DNA of 8,659 nucleotides from Trebonia sp036501515 (lineage in GTDB: Bacteria > Actinomycetota > Actinomycetes > Streptosporangiales > Streptosporangiaceae). Within the stretch, counting starts at the first letter, position 1. Each line of letters starts with the position of its first letter. Location of the stretch: the NCBI GenBank assembly GCA_036501515.1, contig DASYAD010000178.1, positions 1 through 8,659 on the forward strand, written 5' to 3'. The notes under the pieces were generated by a model. The model was not told the DNA's origin, made no database searches, and saw only the letters and a program-made list of their open reading frames with translations. Positions 1 through 6,259 of this stretch are shown in pieces. A program made the translations under genes and the position numbers.

Positions 1-258
1 ACGAACGTGAACACCCACCTGCTGCACAACGACGGCCTGTACAGCATGTTCCGGCCCGACCTGGAGAAGCCGACCCGCGAGGACGTGATCCCGGCGTTCA
101 CCTACTTCCAGGCCATGCCGATCCCGTACGTCGAGCCGGTCGACATCTCCAACCTGGTGCTCTTCCTGGCCTCGGATGAGGCCAGGTACATCACCGGCCA
201 GCAGATCCGCGTCGACGCGGGCTCACTGCTCAAGTTCCCGAACGGCCCCGGCAAGTAA
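1..258 (+). CDS. Mycofactocin-type SDR oxidoreductase, C-terminal part (5' end outside window)
   Basis: The reading frame is open from base 1 and ends in TAA at 256-258, so about 85 C-terminal residues are present and the start lies upstream. The visible stretch begins TNVNTHLLHN and continues with FRPDLEKPTRED, then VEPVDISNLVLFLASDEARY, then ITGQQIRVDAG. This is the typical C-terminal third of the short-chain dehydrogenases annotated as mycofactocin-coupled (carveol-dehydrogenase-like): a substrate loop with a FRPDLE-type motif, then the last helix and strand of the Rossmann fold ending in xVDAGxL. These enzymes hold NAD(H) tightly and are thought to pass electrons to the redox peptide mycofactocin in actinobacteria. 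The Rossmann TGxxxGxG motif and the catalytic Ser-Tyr-Lys lie outside the window, so only the family, not activity, can be stated. A 97-bp gap separates it from the cupin gene on the same strand. Confidence 0.88.
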   Translation, partial: TNVNTHLLHNDGLYSMFRPDLEKPTREDVIPAFTYFQAMPIPYVEPVDISNLVLFLASDEARYITGQQIRVDAGSLLKFPNGPGK

Positions 259-355
259 GCGGGGACGCGCAGCTGGGACGGCTGGCCGGAGCCCGCGGGC
301 CCGTGCTGGCCGTCACAGCGATCTGACCCTTTCGTCACGGACAGGCAGGTGGCTG
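259..355. other. Short intergenic gap, SDR to cupin gene
   Basis: This 97-bp stretch has no open frame that looks coding. It contains a perfect 10-bp GC palindrome, GCCCGCGGGC at 291-300, and a direct repeat GCTGGCCG at 281-288 and 306-313. There is no T-run after the palindrome, so I do not call a terminator. The only ribosome-binding signal is AGGTGG at 347-352, just before the cupin start. Confidence 0.5.
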
Positions 356-838
356 ATGCACGGTGGGCCGATGGTCGACTCGCTCGACGACGCGCAGTGG
401 TTCGACGTCGCGCGGCTCGAGCTGCCCGGCGGCAGGATTGCCCGGATCCAGGAGGCTTGGATCCGGCTCTCCCCGCGGTACGTGTGCTTTTACAACAAGT
501 GGGATCCCGGCGCGATCACTCCCCGGCACGGCCATCACGGCGACCACTCGATCCTGGTCGTCAAGGGGCAGGTCTCTGATGGCGTCCACGTGTGCGGCCC
601 CGGCTCGCACATCATGCTCGAGTACGGCGACACCTTCGGCCCGTGGGAGGCCGGGCCAGAGGGCTGCGAGATGTACGGCGTGATCATGGGCGTCGGGCAT
701 CCGTTCATGGACAGGACCGAATGGCGCGCCTACCTGGCCGCGCGCGGGATAATCGAGCACCCGTGCCCGCCGCCGCCGTTGCCGCCGTGGTCAGCGGGGC
801 TGAGCGTGCTCCCGGCGGACGCGACCGCGGCGCAGTGA
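356..838 (+). CDS. Small cupin-domain protein (160 aa)
   Basis: This soluble protein has a single cupin beta-barrel. The first cupin motif is visible around residues 56-71 as PRHGHHGDHSILVVKG, with His58, His60, His61 and His64 as possible metal ligands. The second is around residues 81-111, beginning GPGSHIMLEYGDTFGPWEAG, but lacks the clear motif-2 histidine of classical metal-dependent cupins. Residues 137-144 form a short proline-rich tail. ATG at 356 is taken as the start because AGGTGG (347-352) precedes it by 3 nt. A second ATG at 371 would shorten it by five residues and cannot be excluded. The frame is open further upstream, but that part overlaps the SDR gene and looks non-coding. 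Cupins of this size next to catabolic SDR and hydrolase genes often act as dioxygenases, isomerases or ligand-binding proteins; which applies here cannot be told. The hydrolase gene follows after 22 bp, probably in the same transcript. Confidence 0.82.
   Translation: MHGGPMVDSLDDAQWFDVARLELPGGRIARIQEAWIRLSPRYVCFYNKWDPGAITPRHGHHGDHSILVVKGQVSDGVHVCGPGSHIMLEYGDTFGPWEAGPEGCEMYGVIMGVGHPFMDRTEWRAYLAARGIIEHPCPPPPLPPWSAGLSVLPADATAAQ
442..466 (+). repeat. Perfect 9-bp inverted repeat inside the cupin gene
   Basis: CCGGATCCA (442-450) and TGGATCCGG (458-466) are exact reverse complements around the loop GGAGGCT. The repeat lies in coding sequence for residues about 29-37 of the cupin protein. The loop resembles a ribosome-binding site but no start codon follows at a suitable distance. 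Confidence 0.6.
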
Positions 839-860
839 GCCCAGACCAGAAAGCAGGACC

Positions 861-1601
861 ATGTCCGATGCGCTTCTCGCCGAGACCATCACCATTACGT
901 CCAGAAACGGCGACGAGATCGAGGCCTACAGCGCCCGCGCCCTGGACGACGTCCCGCGCGGCGGCGTGGTCGTGATCCACTACATGCCCGGCTACGACGA
1001 CAGCACCAAGGAGATCGCCCGCAGGTTCGCTTACCACGGCTACAACGCCGTCGTGCCAAACCTGTACTGGCGGCAGGCGCCCGGGGCCAGCCCCGACGAT
1101 GCCGCGGCGGCCGCGCGAGCCCAGGGCGGCATCCCGGACGATCAACTGGTCGATGACGTGGCCGGCGGCCAGGCCTACCTCAAGGGCCTGGCCAACTCGA
1201 ACGGCAAGGTGGGTACCATCGGCTACTGCTCCGGTGGCCGCCAGTCGTTTCTGGCCGCGGTCAGCCTGGACCTTGACGCAGCCGTCGACTGCTACGGTTC
1301 GTATATCACCGGCACGCTTCCTGAGGACTACCCCCTCAAGGTGACCACGCTCGTCGACCGGACGACGAGTCTGTCCTGTCCGCTGCTCGGTTTGTTCGGC
1401 GCGAAGGACGCGTACCCGAGCCCGGCCGAGGTTGACGAGCTAGAGGACGCGCTCAAGGCGGCGGGCAAGGTGTACGAGTTCCACCGCTACCCCGGAGCCG
1501 GCCACGCGTTCTTCTCCGTCCACCGTCCCGCTTACAACGTCGAGGCGGCGAACGACGGCTGGCAGCGGATCATCTCGTTCTACGGCAGGTACCTGTCTTA
1601 G
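861..1601 (+). CDS. Dienelactone hydrolase family protein (alpha/beta hydrolase, 246 aa)
   Basis: The length and fold match the dienelactone hydrolase (DLH) family, cytosolic alpha/beta hydrolases that open lactone rings or cleave esters during aromatic and cyclic-compound catabolism. The nucleophile motif GYCSGG places Cys123 exactly where characterised DLHs have it. The acid is Asp183 in GAKDAYPS and the base is His215 in YPGAGHAFF, giving a complete Cys-Asp-His triad. The strand-turn motif near residue 36-46 reads VVVIHYMPGYDD, where classical DLHs have HEIFG; the glutamate that activates the cysteine in those enzymes is therefore Tyr41 here. That makes true dienelactone activity doubtful while leaving hydrolase activity likely. 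The start ATG at 861 has an AGGA at 855-858 only 2 nt away, a short spacing. The TAG stop overlaps the stop of the convergent DUF2889 gene. Confidence 0.9.
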   Translation: MSDALLAETITITSRNGDEIEAYSARALDDVPRGGVVVIHYMPGYDDSTKEIARRFAYHGYNAVVPNLYWRQAPGASPDDAAAAARAQGGIPDDQLVDDVAGGQAYLKGLANSNGKVGTIGYCSGGRQSFLAAVSLDLDAAVDCYGSYITGTLPEDYPLKVTTLVDRTTSLSCPLLGLFGAKDAYPSPAEVDELEDALKAAGKVYEFHRYPGAGHAFFSVHRPAYNVEAANDGWQRIISFYGRYLS

Positions 1602-2182
1602 CTCGTGAAGTGGGCGACCGGCGGCACGGGGAAGGGCACAGAGCCCGGTACCCAGCCTGCCTCCATCTTCTGCACGCCGGGGCCGTCCGCCGCCCACACG
1701 TGGCAGCTGCCGAGGGGGAGCGGCGCGGGGCCGGCGCCTTCCGGGGCGGCGGCGGCCTGCCGGTGGCGCGACGCGGCGCTGGTGCGCACGACCGCCGGGC
1801 CCATCGCCCGGGCAAGCTCGCCCAGGTGAGCGCAGCCGGACACCCCGCCGAGGCGCGTCCGCAGCTCCTTCGTGAACCCGCGGCGCACCGACAGCCCTTC
1901 GAGCTGGGCGAACGCGGGCGCGATGAACGGGCACTCGGCGTGCGGGAACGACCCCATGCCGGCCTCGGCCGCGGTGATCACCAGGTCCGCCAGGCGCACG
2001 GTCAGCGTCAGGGTCATGTCGTGGATCACCTCGTGGCCCAGGCCGGCCCAGGGCTCGACGTCGGTCAGCCGCCCGACGACGGTCACGTGCTCCGCGTCCA
2101 GCGGGTAGGAATCCATGATGATGCTGCGCCGGTGCACGGCCGCGCTCGGCGCGGGCGGCTGGCCAGGCAGGGACGCGGTCAC
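1598..2182 (-). CDS. DUF2889 family protein (194 aa)
   Basis: I recognise this as a DUF2889-type protein, a family of unknown biochemical function often found in catabolic CoA-thioester gene clusters. Family-like features are VHRRSI near residues 16-21, a strand with VVGRLTDVE (35-43), HDMTLTLTV (54-62), the PHAECPF segment (80-86), QLEGLSVRRGF (93-103) and GGVSGCAHLGEL (112-123). Conserved His54, Cys84, Cys117 and His119 could bind a metal, but this is inference. The start is taken as GTG at 2182 because GGAG (2188-2191) lies 5 nt upstream and it follows the acyl-CoA dehydrogenase stop by 23 bp. The frame stays open beyond this point, but there it runs inside the dehydrogenase gene. ATG at 2119 is an alternative that would drop 22 residues, including the VHRRSI segment. 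It is the last gene of the minus-strand operon. Confidence 0.82.
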   Translation of the reverse strand: MTASLPGQPPAPSAAVHRRSIIMDSYPLDAEHVTVVGRLTDVEPWAGLGHEVIHDMTLTLTVRLADLVITAAEAGMGSFPHAECPFIAPAFAQLEGLSVRRGFTKELRTRLGGVSGCAHLGELARAMGPAVVRTSAASRHRQAAAAPEGAGPAPLPLGSCHVWAADGPGVQKMEAGWVPGSVPFPVPPVAHFTS

Positions 2183-2205
2183 GGGTGCTCCGCCCGGGTC
2201 AGTGC

Positions 2206-4539
2206 TCAACGCGGCATCCCGAGGACCCGCTCGGCCAGGATGTTGCGCATGATCTCGGTGGTGCCGCCCGCGATGGTCGCGGCCCGGGAGCGCAGGTAGG
2301 CGGCCTGGGCGGACGTCAGGGGGGTGCCGCTGATGCCGTCGAGGCCGAGTGCCGCCAGGTGGCTGGCGCCCACCGACTGCATGGCCAGGGACCACGCGTG
2401 CTTGATGACCGAGTGCTCGGCGCCGGGCGCGCCGCCCTCGGCGATCCGGCCGAGCGCGCGCTGCCCGAGCAGGCCGAGCAGGCGTGCCTCGGCGAACCGG
2501 TCGGCCAGGTCAAGCCGGGTGGCCGCGTCAAGCTCACGCCCGGTCAGCTCGGCCACCACGTCAAGGATCGTCTGCTCCAGGCGGCCCGCCATCATGATCA
2601 CCCCGACCCGCTCGAAGCTCAGCGTGGTCATGGTAACCGTCCAGCCCTCGTGCAGCGGGCCGAGCAGGGCACTGCCGGGCACCCGGACGTCGTCAAAGAA
2701 CACCTGGGCGAAGCCGCCCTCGCCGGTGATCTGGGTGATCGGCCGCCGGGTGATGCCGGGGGAGTCCATCGGCACAAGCAGCGCGGAGATGCCCTTGTGC
2801 GGCCGGGCGTCCGGGTCGGTCCGCACGAGCAGCATGCAGTAGTCGGCCTCCATGCCCTCAGAGGTCCAGATCTTCTCCCCGTTGATGACGAACTCGCCGG
2901 TTTCCCCGTCGAGCACGGCCCGGGTGCGCAGTGACGCGAGGTCGCTGCCTGACCCCGGCTCGGAGAAGCCCTGGCACCACACTTCGGTGCCGGCCTGGAT
3001 GGCGCGCAGGTGGGCCTGCTGCTCGGGCGTGCCGTACCGCATCAGCGTGGGCGCGACGTTGTTGACGCCGAGTACCCCGGCCAGGTCCGGCGCCCGGTAC
3101 TGGGCGAGCACCCGGTCGCAGGCCACCTGGTCGACGATGTTGAGCCCGCGGCCGCCGAACTCGGTCGCCCAGTGCGGGGCGATCCAGCCGACGGCGTGCA
3201 GCGTCCGCTGCCAGTCGAGGCGGGCGGCGAAGGAGTCGTCGTCACCCCAGGTTTCCCGGTGCTGGGGGAGCAGCCGCGCCACGTGGGCGGCCAGCTCCGC
3301 GGCCGGGGTGCCGGGGGGCGGCGGGGTGACGGCGGCGTTCCCGCCGCCGGCCCTGCCGGACGCGCTAGAGGGGTCGAGCCGCATCCGGTGCGCGGTCGCG
3401 GTGCCGAACAGCGGCGCGGACGCGCCCGCCCGCCGGTAGTACAGGTGGGCCTCGTGCTCCCAGCTGAAGCCGATGCCGCCAAGGATCTGGATGTAGCCGG
3501 CCGACACTTCCTGCGCGACCGACACCGCCTTCAGCAGCGCAAGCGCGACGGCTTCGTCCAGCTCGTCAGGTGACACCTGGGCCGACGCGCCGGGGCTGCG
3601 GTCCGCCTCGGCGTCGAGCAGGCCGGCGAGGTGCCGCGCAGCCGCGCGGGCGAGCTCGACGCCGGTCAGCATGTCCGCGCAGATATGCTTGACCGCCTGG
3701 AACGAGCCGATGGGACGCCCGAACTGCTGGCGCTCAGCCGCATAGCTGACCGCTCCGTCGAGGCAGTGCCCTGACAGTCCGACGAGCTCGCTGGCCAGGG
3801 CCGCCGCCGCGGCCGCGAGCCCGCGCCTGACGGCCGCGGTCGCGGCGTCGCCGCTGGCCAGGATGACCGCCTGGGCCCGGTTGAGGGTGAGGGCGCCGAG
3901 GGGGCGTAGCAAGTCGAGGCCGTCGTTCCTGTCCAGGGACGCGCCCTCGGCGGCGGTGTCGACCAGGAGCAGGACCGGGGTGCCTGGCGCGTCAGCGGCA
4001 TCCGCGAGCAACAGCACGCGGCTGGCCTCGGGGGACAGGACAAGCCCGGCGCTGCCGCTGACCAGGGTTTCGCCGGCGGAGCCGACGGGCTCGGTGTGAA
4101 AGCCGCCGCGGGCGCCCCACAGGTCCGGCCGCTGCGTCCAGGCGACGGTCGCGACCACGTCGCCCGCGCAGACCTGGGCGAGCAGCTCCGCGGCGGCGGC
4201 CTGGCCGTCGCCGCCGCCGGCGCTAAGCGCGGTGAGGGTCCCGATCGCCCCCGCCACCGCGACCGCGGGGGTCGGGGCGAGGACGGCGCCGCAGGCCTCA
4301 AGCGCGACGGCGAGGTCGGCCCAGCGGCCGCCGGCGCCGCCCGCGGCCTCGGCCACCGGCAGCCCGGCGATGCCGAGGGCGGCCAGCTGCGGCCACAGCG
4401 CCAGCTCGCTGACCGAGCCGGGGTCGCTGACCTGCTTGTGAGCGGTGCCCGCGGGCCAGTGCCGGTCGAGCACCGAGGTGACCGCGTCCGCTAGGGCCTG
4501 CTGGTCTTCTGAGTCGGCTACCGCGACATTACTCTGCAT
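2206..4539 (-). CDS. Fused two-domain acyl-CoA dehydrogenase (777 aa, FadE34-like architecture)
   Basis: At 777 aa this is about twice a normal acyl-CoA dehydrogenase and contains two such domains in tandem (about 1-390 and 415-777), joined by a Ser/Gly/Pro-rich linker at 391-412. It should catalyse FAD-dependent alpha,beta-desaturation of an acyl-CoA. The N-terminal half keeps AAERQQFGRPIGSFQAVKH (267-285) and QILGGIGF (351-358), which contact FAD across the dimer interface, but lacks the flavin-pocket SEPGSGSD motif. The C-terminal half has WCQGFSEPGSGSDL (521-534) and IWTSEGM (557-563) and lacks the ERQQFG motif. Its YEG-type glutamate position reads AGGTTEI (757-763), so the likely base is Glu643 in SFER, matching the alternative position used in isovaleryl-CoA dehydrogenase. 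Mycobacterial fused FadE proteins of sterol side-chain catabolism share this plan. It starts 5 bp after the LLM gene, with GGAAGGAA at 4552-4559 as ribosome-binding site. Confidence 0.92.
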   Translation of the reverse strand: MQSNVAVADSEDQQALADAVTSVLDRHWPAGTAHKQVSDPGSVSELALWPQLAALGIAGLPVAEAAGGAGGRWADLAVALEACGAVLAPTPAVAVAGAIGTLTALSAGGGDGQAAAAELLAQVCAGDVVATVAWTQRPDLWGARGGFHTEPVGSAGETLVSGSAGLVLSPEASRVLLLADAADAPGTPVLLLVDTAAEGASLDRNDGLDLLRPLGALTLNRAQAVILASGDAATAAVRRGLAAAAAALASELVGLSGHCLDGAVSYAAERQQFGRPIGSFQAVKHICADMLTGVELARAAARHLAGLLDAEADRSPGASAQVSPDELDEAVALALLKAVSVAQEVSAGYIQILGGIGFSWEHEAHLYYRRAGASAPLFGTATAHRMRLDPSSASGRAGGGNAAVTPPPPGTPAAELAAHVARLLPQHRETWGDDDSFAARLDWQRTLHAVGWIAPHWATEFGGRGLNIVDQVACDRVLAQYRAPDLAGVLGVNNVAPTLMRYGTPEQQAHLRAIQAGTEVWCQGFSEPGSGSDLASLRTRAVLDGETGEFVINGEKIWTSEGMEADYCMLLVRTDPDARPHKGISALLVPMDSPGITRRPITQITGEGGFAQVFFDDVRVPGSALLGPLHEGWTVTMTTLSFERVGVIMMAGRLEQTILDVVAELTGRELDAATRLDLADRFAEARLLGLLGQRALGRIAEGGAPGAEHSVIKHAWSLAMQSVGASHLAALGLDGISGTPLTSAQAAYLRSRAATIAGGTTEIMRNILAERVLGMPR

Positions 4540-4544
4540 GCCGA

Positions 4545-5636
4545 TCAGGTTCCTTCCGGTTCATGGCCGAGGGCGGCGATCACCGCCGGGAGCTGGTCAG
4601 GGGTGCTGCCGTGGAGCACGAGCTCGTCCGCGCCGGCCGCGAGGTAGTCGCCGAACCGGGCGACGCACTGGTCCGGGGTGCCCACCGCGGCGGCCGAGCG
4701 CAGCCAGTGCTCCGGCAGCACGCTGGCCGCGCCGGTGAGCTGGTCGCGGGTGCGCGAGAAGTCGGCAGGCCCCCTGACCCCGTTCACCTGCGGGTGGCTG
4801 CGCAGCAGTTTCAGCGGGGCGGTATCCCAGCCGTTGGCCTCGGCGAGCTGCTCGCCGAAGCCGGGGATCTGGAAATAGGTGACCGCGCGCCCGCCGACCA
4901 CCGCGGCTTCTTCCGCTGGCGGCAGCCCGGACGCGGTGACGACCGTGGCGTAGACGCGAACGGAGGCCGGGTCCCGGCCCGCGTCGGCGGCCGACGCGCG
5001 GACCGCGGCGGCGGACCGCGCGACCGCGTCCGGGGTCAGGAACGGGTGCAGCAGCACGCCGTCGAAATAGGCGCCAGCCAGGGCGAGCGTCTTGGGGCCG
5101 ATCGCGGCGAGCACCAGCGGCGGCGGGGGAGCGTCAGGCAGGTCAGCCAGGCGCATGGCAGGGAACCGCCCGGCTGGACCGTCATATGACACCTTGTCAC
5201 CGTTGCAGAGACGGCGCAGGATGTCCGCCGAGTCGACGAGGGCCTGGTTGGTGACGGGCGGCAGCCCGACTGCCTTCCACATGGCGGCGACCGACCGGCC
5301 GAAGCCGAGTATGAGGCGCCCGCCGGTCAGGCCCTGCATGGTCATCGCCATCGAGGCGAGCACGGCTGGGTGCCGCACGCCGAAGTGCGTGATGCCCGAG
5401 GCGATCTTGGCCTCACTGGTCACCTGGCTGAGCGCGCCCGCGAGGACGGCAAAGTCCTTGGTGCCCCAGCGCTCGCTCAGCCAGACCGTGCCAAGTCCCA
5501 GCTCCTCGGCCGCGCGGGCCTGCGCAATGGCGGGCCGCGGGTCGGGCACCCGGCCTGGCAGCACGTAGGCGCCGAGCGCGCGGGCGCGGACCGCCGCGGG
5601 AGCGCCGCGCCGCGCCGCCGCATGAGGTGTAGTCAT
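4545..5636 (-). CDS. LLM-class (luciferase-like) F420-type oxidoreductase (363 aa)
   Basis: This is a cytosolic TIM-barrel enzyme of the luciferase-like monooxygenase superfamily. Recognisable blocks are LGAYVLPGRVPDP (21-33), EELGLGTVWLSERWG (44-58), KIASGITHFGVRHPAVLA (77-94), GGRLILGFGRS (105-115), the cofactor/phosphate-loop segment PLVLAAIGPKTLALAG (173-188) with DGVLLH (192-197), and GTPDQCVARF near the C-terminus (319-328). The overall pattern fits the actinobacterial F420-dependent subgroup often annotated as TIGR03857/MSMEG_2249-like; that subgroup label is from memory. Such enzymes use F420 or FMN for hydride transfer to alcohols, ketones or enoyl compounds, and the substrate cannot be read here. 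ATG at 5636 is the only start before the LGAYVLPG block, leaving a basic, alanine-rich 20-residue N-terminus. Only a weak GAGAG precedes it. It is the first gene of the three-gene minus-strand operon. Confidence 0.9.
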   Translation of the reverse strand: MTTPHAAARRGAPAAVRARALGAYVLPGRVPDPRPAIAQARAAEELGLGTVWLSERWGTKDFAVLAGALSQVTSEAKIASGITHFGVRHPAVLASMAMTMQGLTGGRLILGFGRSVAAMWKAVGLPPVTNQALVDSADILRRLCNGDKVSYDGPAGRFPAMRLADLPDAPPPPLVLAAIGPKTLALAGAYFDGVLLHPFLTPDAVARSAAAVRASAADAGRDPASVRVYATVVTASGLPPAEEAAVVGGRAVTYFQIPGFGEQLAEANGWDTAPLKLLRSHPQVNGVRGPADFSRTRDQLTGAASVLPEHWLRSAAAVGTPDQCVARFGDYLAAGADELVLHGSTPDQLPAVIAALGHEPEGT

Positions 5637-5644
5637 GCTCTCAT

Positions 5645-5654
5645 TCTGACACTA
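5645..5654 (-). promoter_or_regulatory. TANTGTCAGA element upstream of the LLM operon
   Basis: On the minus strand this reads TAGTGTCAGA and ends 8 nt before the LLM start codon. The first six bases fit the actinobacterial -10 pattern TANNNT, so it may be the promoter core of a transcript with almost no leader. The same ten bases, with only the third differing, recur at 7123-7132 and 7190-7199. It may instead be an operator shared by the locus. Confidence 0.4.
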
Positions 5655-5694
5655 TGTACACGTAAACGCGAGTGGCGGGGCCGCATTGACTGGC

Positions 5695-5814
5695 TCAGCG
5701 CTGGATCACGACACGATCGTCGATCAGTTTCTGGGTGTCGTGGAATCCACGGCTGCGGAGCACCTCGCGTGTGTGCTCACCACCGAACCTCAGCGTCGCG
5801 GAGAACCTCCGGGT
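5695..5814 (-). pseudogene. CaiB/BaiF-type CoA-transferase, C-terminal remnant
   Basis: On the minus strand a 39-codon open stretch ends in TGA at 5697-5695. Its last ~31 residues read FGGEHTREVLRSRG and then FHDTQKLIDDRVV. This matches the C-terminal tail of family III (CaiB/BaiF) CoA-transferases, where a (G)EHTREVL helix is followed by a short helix and an IxxGVV-like end. The remaining ~350 residues are missing: the frame closes at 5815-5817, and from about 5780 the sequence is better explained as plus-strand LivF code. There is no start codon or ribosome-binding site, so it is not expressed as a protein. It points in the same direction as the LLM operon, 58 bp upstream of the LLM start, so an intact copy would have been the previous operon gene. 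The family call rests on a short stretch. Confidence 0.55.
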
Positions 5815-6250
5815 TCAGACACCCGGGTGGGTGCGGAGAGCCGCCAGGCAGCGCGCGACCGAGTCGGCCATGGAAGCCTTTCCCGTTTTGCGTCCGCGCT
5901 TGCACCAGCTCGCCTGACGGCTGTCAGGCGGCCGGCAGCAGATGCTTGCCCTGGCGCGCTGCCACCTCGCTTCCCCGCGGGTCGTCCTCCTCGACGAGGT
6001 CTCCATGGGGCTCGCACCCAAGATCGTCGACGAGATTTTCGACTTCCTCCGCCAGCTGGCCGCGACCGGCGTCGCCATGCTGCTTATCGAGCAATACGTG
6101 AACCGCGCCATGGACATCGCCGGCCGGGTCGTCCTGCTCGACCGGGGCCAGGTGACCGCGACTGGCCCCGCCGGTGCGATGGAACGCGCCGAGCTGTTGC
6201 GCGGCTACCTCGGCGTGGGCCCGGACGACAGCGCCGTCCCCGGCCAGTGA
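5780..6250 (+). pseudogene. livF: LivF-type ABC transporter ATPase, truncated and interrupted by TGA
   Basis: The plus frame reads PPNLSVAENLRVQ, then FPVLRPRLHQLA, then TGA at 5915-5917, then RLSGGRQQMLALARCHLASP, Walker B VVLLDE with the catalytic Glu, SMGLAPKIVDEIF, LLIEQYVNRAMDIAGRVVLL and a GYLG-type C-terminus. This is the second half of the branched-chain amino acid-type ATPase LivF, in one frame apart from the stop. The N-terminal ~100 residues with Walker A and the Q-loop are missing; homology begins at about 5780, next to the CoA-transferase remnant. The residue lost at the TGA is normally a small one, often Gly, so a single GGA-to-TGA change would explain it. An ATG at 5942 could give 102 aa but lacks a good ribosome-binding site, Walker A and the signature motif, so I infer no function. 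It ends 9 bp from the convergent SDR stop. Confidence 0.82.
5911..5930 (+). repeat. Perfect 8-bp inverted repeat over the premature TGA of the livF remnant
   Basis: The arms CGCCTGAC (5911-5918) and GTCAGGCG (5923-5930) are exact reverse complements around the loop GGCT. The premature TGA (5915-5917) lies in the left arm, and the LSGG-coding bases in the right arm. The T of the TGA pairs with A5926, so the stop-creating base is itself required for the perfect repeat. Confidence 0.75.
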
Positions 6251-6259
6251 CCAGGCCGG

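Noticed and set aside
291..300. GC palindrome after the first SDR as a rho-independent terminator
   Set aside because: It is only five base pairs per arm without a loop, and no T-run follows.
335..1145. Minus-strand open frames opposite the cupin and hydrolase genes (335-760, 705-1145)
   Set aside because: No start with a ribosome-binding site and no domain signature; the plus-strand genes there are convincing.
1610..2934. Long plus-strand open frames (1610-2299, 2185-2934) opposite the DUF2889 and dehydrogenase genes
   Set aside because: They are rich in Arg, Gly, Ala and His with no recognisable domain, and they mirror strong minus-strand genes. In DNA this GC-rich such open frames arise by default.
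5915..5917. TGA as a selenocysteine codon
   Set aside because: The hairpin straddles the codon instead of following it as a bacterial SECIS does, LivF proteins have no selenocysteine at this place, and the gene has already lost its 5' part.
5942..6250. A short functional ATPase restarting at the ATG at 5942
   Set aside because: It would lack Walker A, the Q-loop and the LSGG signature and has no good ribosome-binding site.
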